64,000 nt of DNA from Gymnorhina tibicen (Eukaryota > Chordata > Aves > Passeriformes > Artamidae), in the NCBI GenBank assembly GCA_013399875.1, contig VXAZ01006882.1:186001-250000 (forward strand), read 5' to 3'. Of this stretch, positions 42,501 to 52,037 are shown in pieces (positions within the stretch are counted from its first letter, which is position 1; each line of letters opens with the position of its first letter). The position numbers were made by a program, and so were the translations under genes. The notes under the pieces are model-generated. The model made no database searches. It saw only the letters and a program-made list of their open reading frames with translations, and was not told the DNA's origin.

Positions 42501-45500
42501 TAACTTAAAGTATTAAGAGTAATAATTTCATCACTTCTTTTACAATTGTATAATTTTCTGAGGAAACTGTTTCGGTTTAAAAATTCTTTTAAGAACTAAG
42601 CCTTATTTGATGTCCACAGAGAGATACCTTACTACTTGCGAGGGCACGACCTTAATAAAAAATAATAACATCAGTGATTCAAACAAATGGATAAAAAACA
42701 CAAGAAGCTGATTTGAAAACAGTCTAATGCAATGTGAACAGATAAAGTACATGCAGTAATTTTTACAAGTTGGAAAATGACAAAGCACTGACTTGTCACT
42801 ATTTAGAGCTTTAAAGTTATACTGCTACCAAAAAATAGAGTTGGTGACATCTAATTTGTGGAGATTTGAAGAAGCACAGGAGCATTCATAAGTCCATTTC
42901 TTGCTTAACTGCACTTTCATTTTCCTCTCCTCTGATTTTTAGGTCAAAACCAATCCCTCCAAACAGTGCTAGAAATTCATTTATGCAGCTAGCTTTCGGC
43001 TTACTCTGTACAAACACTTTATCCTAATCTCTAGAAAGCTGCAGATTTTGATCTGTCTACCAGCCAAAAAAAAATATGCTAAGGAAACAGTTAATGTTGC
43101 TGTTGCTACCTTGTTTCCAACCTTTCTCCTTCAATGGAAACAGAAAAATGACAAATATGCAAAACTGAAGGAAAATGAAATATTAGTTTCATATCTTACA
43201 GAAACTTTGATGTATTGCCTTTTCTAACTAGTTCCCAATTAGTCCAGCTACAACCCCTAGATGACGATTAGATTTGACCTGTGTTATGCATCACACTGGG
43301 GTCTTGCCAAATGCTTGTGTCAAGCATGGAATCGTTTGTTTCTACTACTAATGGGGAAAGCAACCAACATTAGGTGCAACCCTCTTAAAGACATTTGTGC
43401 AACAGAGATTCCTGGGTAACAGGCACTGACACGTTCTCACTGCTGCTGGGAGTGAGGCACCAGAGAAAGCACTGCAGGATTAACAGCAGTGCTACTGGCA
43501 GCCTCCCTGGCTATTAAAGCACAAAGGAGAGACAGAAAGGCAGAGGAGCTTAAGAGCACGTTGAGGCAAGGGCTGGAGGCTGTATAAAGTACACCAGATT
43601 CCAGGCAAATAGGAGAAAACAGAGCAGTGAGTGAATGAGGCAAACTCAGAATACAGTAGCTATTGACATCTCAGTGGACTGAAGCAAATCAGACCAATTT
43701 GGTTCACGGAGCTGATTCTCTGGTGTTAAGGTGACCGAGTGAGCAGAGACTATGCAAACTGGATGGTGCTGGTTTAGTGGCCCCAAGAGGTTGACACAAC
43801 CAAAGCTAATCAAAATTCTGCAGAAACACCAAGAAGGGAAGCACAGACCAGAGGGGTGTCTACAGCTTTGTATACATTTGGGTATGAGCAGAATCAGAGG
43901 GCCAGCAAAGTCATCTCTGACCAGCAAGAACTGTTAAAAAACAGGACAAAGAAGCAAGAGAAGAAGCAGAGCCATGGAACAGTTCTTTTGACTTGGTATT
44001 TACTTTTCTTCTTTGTGTTTCCTCAGACCTGAGAGAAGAGGAAACCATTCTGAAAAGATGAATTTCATTGTAAGTAGTAGGATTATTGTCAACAGCTTTT
44101 GAAAGCAGAAAGTTAAACACAGCTCCTGGAAACTGCAGCAGCACAACTTCCATATAAATCGCACCATCAGAGAAGGGGAAGTCATATGGAAGGAGTCAAG
44201 GCAGGCTGAACTGCAGGAAGTCTGTGCAAAAAGCACAGCAACAAATTATGTGCTTTCCCCATGTATTTTCAGATTTATTGCCTAGACCTCCAAATTCCCT
44301 TTTATGCAGGGTACAGGTAACAAGAACTGCATGATTCTGCTATAAATGCTCTTTCTGTTCAGACATGTAAATGGAAATAAGTATGTAAAGCTCAGTTAGG
44401 GTTTATAGCTTTTCCAGAAGACTGAGAGCCTTTTTGGGTTATATGGATATCTAGAAAAAAAAACAAAAAAACAAAACAAAACCCCAACCATCTAAGGAAA
44501 TTAAGTTCATAATGTCAGTGTCTGATCTGCCTTCCCACTGATCTTCCTCCAGTAAGAGTCAACATTGTAGTCACTATCAAGACTGCATTTTGCAGGTACC
44601 CTCTAACAAGCAATTCAGCCTCCTTCCAATCCCTTTTGAAACACAGACTGACCTTGCTAGAACAATCCCTTGCACAGGTAACAACAGAAAAGCTTTCATT
44701 TTATTTTTTTCCACAATAATAGTCCTTATTTTGAGACTCGATTTTCAGAGAGCTTGAAAATAATCTATCAATGAAAGCTTCAAAAAATTCTTATTTTTAG
44801 TTCTTTGTCATCATCGTAACATTTAAGCTGAGATACAGGCATTACTAAACCCTACTCATGTAGAGATTCTCTACAGCAAGGATGGACAAAGCAGGGAGAA
44901 GCCCCACCATGAAATGCTCTGCCTTCTTTAGGGACACCAGAAAACCAACAGCAGTTCTTAAATCAAGGGAACACAGTGGCTGGTGTCAAAACTTGTCCAC
45001 AAGAGGAAATAAAATGCTTCTTCAGGTCACACAGTGCCTCTCACAAAAAGCAGCCACAGCCTTAAATGGATAATGATATCAAAAAAGCACTTCAGAACAC
45101 AATCACATGCACTACGTCATTTCATAGCTGCTGTAACCTGACACAGTATCTGAGTGCGAAATAAAATGCCACTTGCTCACTTGTCTTCAACACACAGAAA
45201 ATATTCAGCAAATAAGCAATTATCTGTTCAAATGGAGAAGTATGTTCAGCTTTAAATGAAAATTTCCCCTAAAACTCAACGTCTTAGCAAAAGCTAGAAA
45301 ATTAGCACTGTCATCAACAATCAGTTTCTTTTTTTAGTAATTCTCCTTATTTTGCTACAGAACCAGAGTATAATTCTTATTTTACTATAGACCTAGTGTC
45401 ATTCAAAACTGACCTTTGCAGAAGGACCATTCTCAGTGCAGTATGTGAATCTTCACCAATAAGTGTCTCCACAGCCATACATTCTTACAGATTAGAAGCT

Positions 45501-45540
45501 GCCTTATCTGGTGAACAAATCCTGAGATTTATAAGATTAG
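30589..45540. other. COL4A6 intron 2, long stretch without recognised genes
   Basis: About 15 kb of AT-rich sequence. Seen by eye: poly-C at about 36,617-36,624, poly-T at 37,636-37,648, a short direct repeat TCTTCATTTAGAG at 40,446-40,458 and 40,461-40,473, a TA-rich tract at 42,270-42,285, and an A/C-rich tract at about 44,456-44,490. The longest ORFs (119 codons at 37,232; 113 codons on the minus strand at 40,512-40,853) have no recognisable domain or splice signals. Confidence 0.5.
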
Positions 45541-45565
45541 GTTGGTGTGTTGGTTTAACACAGCN

Positions 45566-45712
45566 GAGGAGCACGCGGCCAGGGCCGGCCGTGCGGGGCC
45601 GGCAGGGACCACGCGGCCAGCAGCGAGAGACACGGCGAGCAATTCCCTGATGCGGAGCCCAGACGAGATCAACCTCTCAGCTGCAACTTACGGACACCAG
45701 CTTTCTTCTAAA
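45566..45712 (+). repeat. 147-bp exact duplicate (copy 1), bounded by N on both sides
   Basis: This block is identical, by base-by-base reading, to 45,970-46,116, and single Ns lie at 45,565 and 45,713. The match of the block limits to the Ns points to a misplaced gap-filling contig rather than a real tandem copy. Confidence 0.93.
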
Positions 45713-45969
45713 NCCTGCTCGAAAACTTCTATGTCCAGCACAGAGCCAATTGCTGAAGGCTCTGACGATGGGCAGGTTACTAGCCCAATTAGACAAGCTG
45801 GTAACGCCTCTGTGATGCCATATTTAAGAAAGGAAAAACTGCGGGCAGCTCTCTTTTTCTTCTCCGGAAGGGTGGCGAGGCGGCCACCGGGGGCCATCCC
45901 GGCAGGGGGCCGTGCGGCCGAGGCCGTCCCGAGGCCGGGAGCACGCGGCCGGGGCCCTTGGGTGCCGGC

Positions 45970-46116
45970 GAGGAGCACGCGGCCAGGGCCGGCCGTGCGG
46001 GGCCGGCAGGGACCACGCGGCCAGCAGCGAGAGACACGGCGAGCAATTCCCTGATGCGGAGCCCAGACGAGATCAACCTCTCAGCTGCAACTTACGGACA
46101 CCAGCTTTCTTCTAAA
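45970..46116 (+). repeat. 147-bp exact duplicate (copy 2)
   Basis: This is the second copy of the block at 45,566-45,712. It runs without Ns into flanking LTR sequence on both sides, so it is probably the true location. Confidence 0.93.
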
Positions 46117-47006
46117 TCAGAAGTAAAAGTGAGGACACGTGAGGAAAACCAACACGGGGGCACCGAGGTCAGTGAAAGAAAGGAGAGGGAGGAGGTGCTC
46201 CAAGCACCGAAGCTGAGATTCTCCTGCAAGCCGTGCTGAGGACTATGACACAACAAACTGTTTCCCTGTCATTCAGGAGGTGCATGGGGGGTGCAGAGAT
46301 CCATGCACAGCCCATGAAGACAAGTACTCACGCTGGAGCACATGGATGCTGAAAAGCTGTAATCTAGTGAGGAAATCAAACAGAGAGAGAGAAGACCCTT
46401 GCTTTTAGAGATAGAGGAAAAAAGCCTTCACTTCCAAACTAGAACAGCACATCCTCAAAAGACTAAACCCCATGAACTAAAATGACCCATGCTAGGCAGT
46501 TGTGGGAAGACTGCTTGGCCTGTGGGAGGGACTCACATTACAGCAGGTTTGGGCGGGACTGCTGCTTGTGGAAGTTGAAACCACGCTAGAAAATTCACAG
46601 AGAACTATCTCCCGTGGGAAGGATCCCACGGCACAGCAGGAGAAACTCTTTTCCTTAAGCATACTGGAGAAAGATTTTTAAGAAGTGAAATACTGACCAA
46701 AACCCCATGTTTTGTTTCCTTGCGCGGTTGGTGGAAAGAAGGAGGGAAAGAAAGGTGTTCTGAAGATTTGCTTTGGTTCTCATTACCCTTTTTACTTTTA
46801 ATTCTGTTAATAATACATCTTCTTTATACTGTGTAAGTTTTGAACCTGTTTTGCCTTAAAGTTTTTTTTTTCAATAATCCTTACCTCAACTCATGAAAAA
46901 GAAGTTTTCAATTCCCCCTCCTCTGCTCGGCTAAAGCAGAAGAAAATAAATGAACAGTTTTTTGTAAGTGCCTGGCGCTTAACCAGCGTCAAAACGTGAC
47001 AGTTGG

Positions 47007-50000
47007 TATTTTATATTATTTCTTGAATTCTATAGACTCCTTCCTTATAAAAGTAACTTTACTGTAGATACTAGTTTTTTCCCAATAAAGTTTACTGCTA
47101 CATAAAGATACAGCTGTAAAAGTCAAGTTACAGAAGGGTTGTATACTTATAAATACTGATTAAAATGGCAAAGAAAAGTAAATCAAAACTTTATAAATAC
47201 CTCCTGATGGATAACATTATATTTGCAGAAGCTGAATTGGAAAGTGTTATGGTAAGAGCCACAACTCCGGTTTTAAATATCCATAATTAAACAGCTAATT
47301 TTTCCCCTCTGTCAGAGGCTCTGGGACAAAACTTATTTTTGGCCATGGAAAACAAGGAGCTCAGTTCAGTTAAGCTGGTCCAGTACACATTAAAGGAAAA
47401 GACATGATGAAGCACTTGTATCATAGATATAAAAACAATAGAAAACACACAGAAAACCTGGGATATATTAAGAGATAGATAAATAAGATCACTTGGGCTA
47501 GCTTGTCATAAACTAGCAGAGCTTCAGTTACTCAAAATAGAGCAGACTGCCCAGAACTGGTTTTCACACACAGTTTTTGTTTGCCTTACTTGGATACTGA
47601 AGATGTTCTGCTGAACAAGATACCAAGTGCTAGAAAAAGGAAGTGGCTGTAGTTAATTTACACATTCATTAGCTAAAAAAACCAAAAAGAAAGAAACAAA
47701 ACCAAACAAAAAGACCACAAAACAACAAAAAACCCCACCCAGATTTGAAAGAGTTGCAATAATATATGAAGTCCACTTATAAAGAAACCTTACTGAACTC
47801 CACCTGAAAGCTCCGTTGTTCCAACAGAACATATCTGACACTAAGTCCTCACACTAAGTCCTAAAGTAGCTCTTTAGGCTATCACATCAAAACTAGGACG
47901 TATTCCAGGTGCTCAGCAACAACAGAAAGGGAATAAATGAGGAGTTACCATCTCACCTGTATGCCAGGTATGCTTTCAAGGGGGCACAGAATGACTGCAC
48001 AGGACTATGATGCAGCTCAGCTGAGAGCTTTGTGAAGGGACAGGAATCTCAAATTTCAATATAAGAGGCTGTCTCTCAGTTTAGTGACCATTTTCAGCGC
48101 ATGCTCCACCTCCCATTTATGACACGACATCCCAGAAACATCAGCAAAACTCTGATTATGCTTTTAAAAGTCCCTCTCCTAAAAACTCTGCTTTGCACTG
48201 TAGCCTGCAAAAACCTCAGGGGAGGACAGCAACTAGCCAAGGCAAATCCCTGCCTCTCTTGCACTGTTCCAACATTTTGTCTTATCTCACCTACCTTTGG
48301 ACTAACTTTTGTCACCTGTCTTAGTGCAATGAATGTCTCGAAGATAGCACTATGTTGCTGTTTTGTGTTTGCACAGCATCTTGTACTGATGCTCCTGGTT
48401 CATTATTAATGAAAATTATTGACAATAAAAGACTGAAACCATGAATGAAGCATAGCTTCTGGAGGGATTCCAGGTGAAAGCTGTTAGGGGGAAACCCTTA
48501 GGTCACTCCCAGCAACTGGTCTACAGGGTGACAACCTCTCTGCCAAATAACCCCATGTGTAACAGCAAGTCATCCATGTTTTCAATATTTGCTTCAAGAA
48601 AACATAGATCACATTACAAGACTAATTTTGTACTGCCATTCAAAATAGATCATAATTTATACCCAAGAAAAATAATTAAGAACTGAGATACTAATTCAGA
48701 TACACATTAAAATCCTATTCTTACCAAAAGGGAGATGACTACACCTCATAACTGAGACCTCCAAATGAAAGCCAGCTTTGATATAACTTTATTGAAGATG
48801 CTGGCATGATGTGCCAGCCACTGCCTATACTAGTCATGTCCACAGTACCATTCCTGAAGAGTGCTCAAGAACTTGGAACAACATTTTAGTGATGTTTCTT
48901 TTATGACAGGTAGGTTATTGAAATGAGATTATTTAAAAGAAAAAAAAAATATGAACAAAGTTATAAATTACACCATCTTCAGCAACAAGTTGACTGTCTC
49001 TGTGAATAGTCTTCTAGCAGTTGTTACTCCTTAACCTAAAATGAGCTTTAAGCTCATTTTATTGAATTATACTTCCCTATGCTCCAGCACTTCAAATTAT
49101 ACACCAGAGGACTATTGAGAAGTGTTTCAGAGATCCTGGTTTTCCTAAAAAAGCTCTGTTTAGTGCAAGTTCAATTTAGTACTTTTTCTTACCAGCTTAC
49201 TTCATGCTGGAAGGTGTTAGGATGTGTTTTTAAATCAGTGATACCAGAAAGTCAGTCATTAACCTACTAATGTATCTGAAGTTGACAAAAATATACTTTT
49301 ACTCTTTCCTGCTGGGCATGTTTGACAGCATTTTAATAGAAATCATTAAATCCATTATCTGCTTAGACATATAAAGCCCTAAGTATTTTATGCCTATTTC
49401 TGATTCTTCTTCATATTTTTAGACTGATTACACAGCAACTAAGATCTTCATTGTTTTCTAACCCTGAAGAAAGCTCTCAGGAAGACTTAGAAATATCATG
49501 TAGATACTAACTTAAATCGTTGCAATAGAATTAAATTGACAGGAGTCCCTTTATGGGCAATAAAAGATGTTATAGAACTAACAGATATCTGACTGCTTAA
49601 GAGACATGTTTTCCAACAGGTATGGAGCAAAACTGGAGCAAACAATTAAAAATCTGCTGTCAGCTACAGCTGCATCAATCAGCAATAATTTCCTTGTCAT
49701 ATCGTATAAATTTATATAAATGATTGCAAAATGTGGCACATTTGTCTCAAAATAACTTCAACATTTGCCTTTAAAGTACTTGCTTTATAAAAGTCATTTC
49801 TACATAGATTCCACTGCAGCAAGAACTCTTAGTAGAGCAGTTCTTGGTTTTGTTGAACAAAACTCTCTAATCTTTTAATCTTTGAGAAGATTAGCGCTTG
49901 TAACTACCACCTGATTAGGATGATGAAATTCTACCAGTGCAATTGATTATAAAAAATGCAAAACATATCAAGCCTTTTCTATTTATAAAAAGTATAAACC

Positions 50001-51057
50001 CCTCTGCTATTAAAGCCTTTTCAGAAGATTTCTTCTCAGTTGCACAGGAAGGTTCTAAATCCTTAAAATTTTAATCAAAAGAGTAGCAAAAGCAGTAGAA
50101 AAACGTTGACTAACAAGTCAAGAACCCATGTTTCACCTGGTTTTGTTAGAAATCTGTCAGAAGTTCAATCAAAATAAGCATCCTTAAACCATATCTATTA
50201 ACAGCTGCTATTAATTCATTATTGTATATGCACTATAAAATCCACACCACAAACATTGTCCAATCTTAATTTACATTACAATATAACAAAGAGGTGTTTT
50301 TTGAACTGCTGACTGTACATCAGTTGGACACTTAATTTAGGCTAGAGATTTATTCACTAGTTAAGTGGGCTAACAATTGCAGATTCCAGTTGCAGAAAAT
50401 CTATTGCAAGACCAAAAAAGAGAAAATAATGAACATTTTAAAAGCCTGCAGTCCCCTACTACTCTGTTTAAACATTAATTAGGAACAGCAAGAGAAAATC
50501 CATGTTTATGTCATAAAGTTGTCAGATTGACAGATCATAAAATCATCGTTTCTGTATACCAACTTGGAATTTAAAACACATTTACTAATCCATAGTCATG
50601 AACCTTGATACAACACTTAACAGCTTAATCCTTTAATTTCTCACATCACTTTTACTTAGTTATGACGTGTTCTGGGTTGGATCCCTTGTGAACGCATAGA
50701 GGGTCCGCTTTTAAAGCAAAAGCTTGAGAAGATGCTAAAAAAGAACTAAAGGCAGTCAGTTGCAAAGAGAGTCACTGATCACGCTATCAGACACTAAAAG
50801 CTGTTACACCGTACGCAGATGGTCTTCCACCACAGTGTACTTTTCAGAAGCTAGTCAAAGTAGAGCAGACGAAAGGCACAAAGGAACTTCGGAGCAGAGG
50901 TGTACGGCAATTAAAAAAAAAAAAAACCGCCCATCTTTCAGAGGGGGGCGGGGATGCGTCTGTTTTCTGGCCGAAGGATGCCCAAACCCCGACAGGTTTG
51001 ACCGGGCACCTTCACCTCCAGCGAGCACTGTTGCAGCCGGGACCTGCACACACTTAC
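47007..51057 (-). other. COL4A6 intron 2, promoter-proximal part
   Basis: AT-rich until about 50,900, where the CpG island starts. A palindrome lies at 49,037-49,061. An A-rich tract with AAAC repeats is at about 47,675-47,740. No exon was recognised. The donor of COL4A6 exon 2 (GTAAGTGTG) begins at 51,057 on the minus strand. Confidence 0.55.
49037..49061. repeat. 25-bp palindrome (12-bp arms, 1-base centre)
   Basis: The arms TAAAATGAGCTT and AAGCTCATTTTA are perfect inverted copies around a central T at 49,049. It could form a small cruciform or act as a dimer-binding site, but chance is possible in AT-rich DNA. Confidence 0.9.
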
Positions 51058-51106
51058 CGCACTCGCCAGTTCCGCGCCCAGCCAGAGGAGCAGCAGCACC
51101 AGCGCC
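51058..51106 (-). CDS. COL4A6: COL4A6 exon 2: main part of the signal peptide
   Basis: This 49-bp exon lies between a CCTCCCGCAG acceptor (AG at plus 51,107-51,108) and a GTAAGTGTG donor from 51,057. Joined to the 14 coding bases of exon 1 it gives a 21-residue signal peptide: MGRAG from the junction, then a hydrophobic core ALVLLLLW and an ELASA cleavage end. The phase is 0, so it continues in frame into GGKKSY of the exon at 6,522-6,605. In human COL4A6 the two alternative first exons encode only the first few residues and a shared second exon encodes the hydrophobic core ending EELAAA, so this layout supports the COL4A6 call. The protein would be secreted through the ER and assembled into basement membrane. 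Confidence 0.82.
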
Positions 51107-51183
51107 CTGCGGGAGGCAAAGGGACAGAGTCACGGCGGGGCGGGGGGCAGCGCGGGGAGGGGGCGGCCGCGCTCGGCACTCAC
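51107..51183 (-). other. COL4A6 intron 1, 77-bp micro-intron
   Basis: GC-rich, with a GTGAGTG donor at 51,183 and a pyrimidine stretch ending CCCGCAG. Reading through it would change the frame and lose the hydrophobic core, so it must be removed for secretion. Confidence 0.8.
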
Positions 51184-51197
51184 CCTGCGCGCCCCAT
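51184..51197 (-). CDS. COL4A6: COL4A6 exon 1, coding part (start codon and first residues)
   Basis: ATG at 51,197-51,195 is followed by codons for G-R-A and two bases of a split Gly codon, then a GTGAGTG donor. The +4 base is G, giving a good Kozak context except that the -3 base (51,200) is an N in this assembly. The 5' UTR extends upstream on the minus strand, perhaps to about 51,385 if the TATA-like site near 51,413 is used; this is inference. The short coding part mirrors the first exons of mammalian COL4A6. A long frame continuing through this region to 52,484 is a GC-content artefact. Confidence 0.8.
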
Positions 51198-51902
51198 GGN
51201 CGCCGCTGCGCCCGCCGGAGGAAGAGGAGGGCCCGCCGTCACTCGGGGCGGGCAGGGCACGGTGCGGCCGCTTCGCGGGCTCCTTCCCCCGAGACGACGG
51301 AGCACGGAGGGCGCCGAGCCCCGGGGGAGCGGCCGGGCTGGAACCGCCGGCGCTGCCCGCTCGGAGTCGATCACTACTCGCTTCTCACGGCGCCGCAGCC
51401 CCTCCAGGCACTTATAGTGTGCCCGGGCAGGAAGTTTGCGCGGTCCCCGCCGAGGCGTCGCACCTGAGCGGGGCCGTGTGAGCCGGAACTGAGCCGGGCA
51501 AGTCCCACGCCCGCCGCCCGCCCCTCCGGAGGGGCGACCCAGCACTGGCAACAACTCCCCCCCCACCCACACACCCCAGCGGCTTCCGCTGCAGAAAATA
51601 GTCCGGGGTCCAGCTGCCCGCCCGGTGGAGGTGCGGGGCGGGGAGAGGCGGCGCCCGCGCATCGAGCCGACAAAACCGCGGCGCCCGGGGGAAGGGCGGG
51701 GGAAGATTGTGGTCCCTTTGGAGAGGGGTGGCAGTAACGTGCCCCATACTGCCCGCCTCGCCCGCCCCCGGAGCGGAGGAATACTGTAGTCCCGGGAGGA
51801 CTTGAGCCGGGAGAAGCGGGCGAGCGCGGCAGAGGGGCGGGCGCTGGCGTCGGGGCGGCCGGCGGGAGCCGCCTGCAGGGAGCCGCGCTGCCCCGCCGGG
51901 CT

Positions 51903-51938
51903 ATGCCCGCGCCGCAGGGCCGGCCCCGGAGCTCCTGA
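51903..51938 (+). other. Short upstream ORF in the COL4A5 leader
   Basis: An ATG at 51,903 opens an 11-codon frame ending with TGA at 51,936-51,938, ten bases before the COL4A5 start codon. It has G at -3 but C at +4, a moderate context. If the transcript starts upstream of it, it could lower translation of COL4A5. Confidence 0.55.
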
Positions 51939-51947
51939 GCGGGCGGG

Positions 51948-52037
51948 ATGGAGCCGCGGCGGCGGAGCTGCAGCCTGGCCGCCGGCTGCCTGGTGCTGCT
52001 GCTGGGGTACTGGGGGCCGCAGGAGGCGGCGGCGGCG
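51948..52037 (+). CDS. COL4A5: COL4A5 exon 1: signal peptide of type IV collagen alpha5
   Basis: The ATG at 51,948 has a strong Kozak context (G at -3, G at +4) and opens 30 codons up to a GTGAGTGCGG donor starting at 52,038, phase 0. The peptide has a basic start (MEPRRRS), the core SLAAGCLVLLLGYWG and ends QEAAAA. This matches the layout of the mammalian alpha5 signal peptide, which also has SLAAG, a WG pair and ends in EAAA, with its first coding exon ending in phase 0. Alpha5 chains form triple helices with alpha6 or with alpha3 and alpha4 in basement membranes. The head-to-head partner fits alpha6. Exon 2, expected to encode a short cysteine-rich 7S start, was not found before 64,000. 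COL4A1 or COL4A3 are less likely alternatives. Confidence 0.82.

Larger units (their letters stand above)
45541..47006 (+). mobile_element. Solo LTR (about 1.45 kb as assembled) with 5-bp TSD
   Basis: The element is 45,546-47,001, opening TGTGTTGGTTTAACAC and closing AAAACGTGACA, flanked by GTTGG at 45,541-45,545 and 47,002-47,006. A TATTTAAG box lies near 45,822 and an AATAAA signal near 46,947, so it reads in the plus direction. The section 45,860-46,060 is very GC- and CpG-rich. The true length is uncertain because a 147-bp block between two Ns (45,566-45,712) exactly repeats 45,970-46,116; without it the LTR would be about 1.3 kb. The 5-bp duplication fits class III elements. ORFs of up to 170 codons here come from base composition. 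Confidence 0.88.

Noticed and set aside
45542..46054. 170-codon ORF through two Ns
   Set aside because: It spans the suspected assembly duplicate and LTR sequence, so the frame itself is artificial.
50760..51467. 235-codon plus-strand ORF
   Set aside because: It runs antisense through the COL4A6 signal-peptide exons and contains an N; its composition is that of translated GC-rich DNA.
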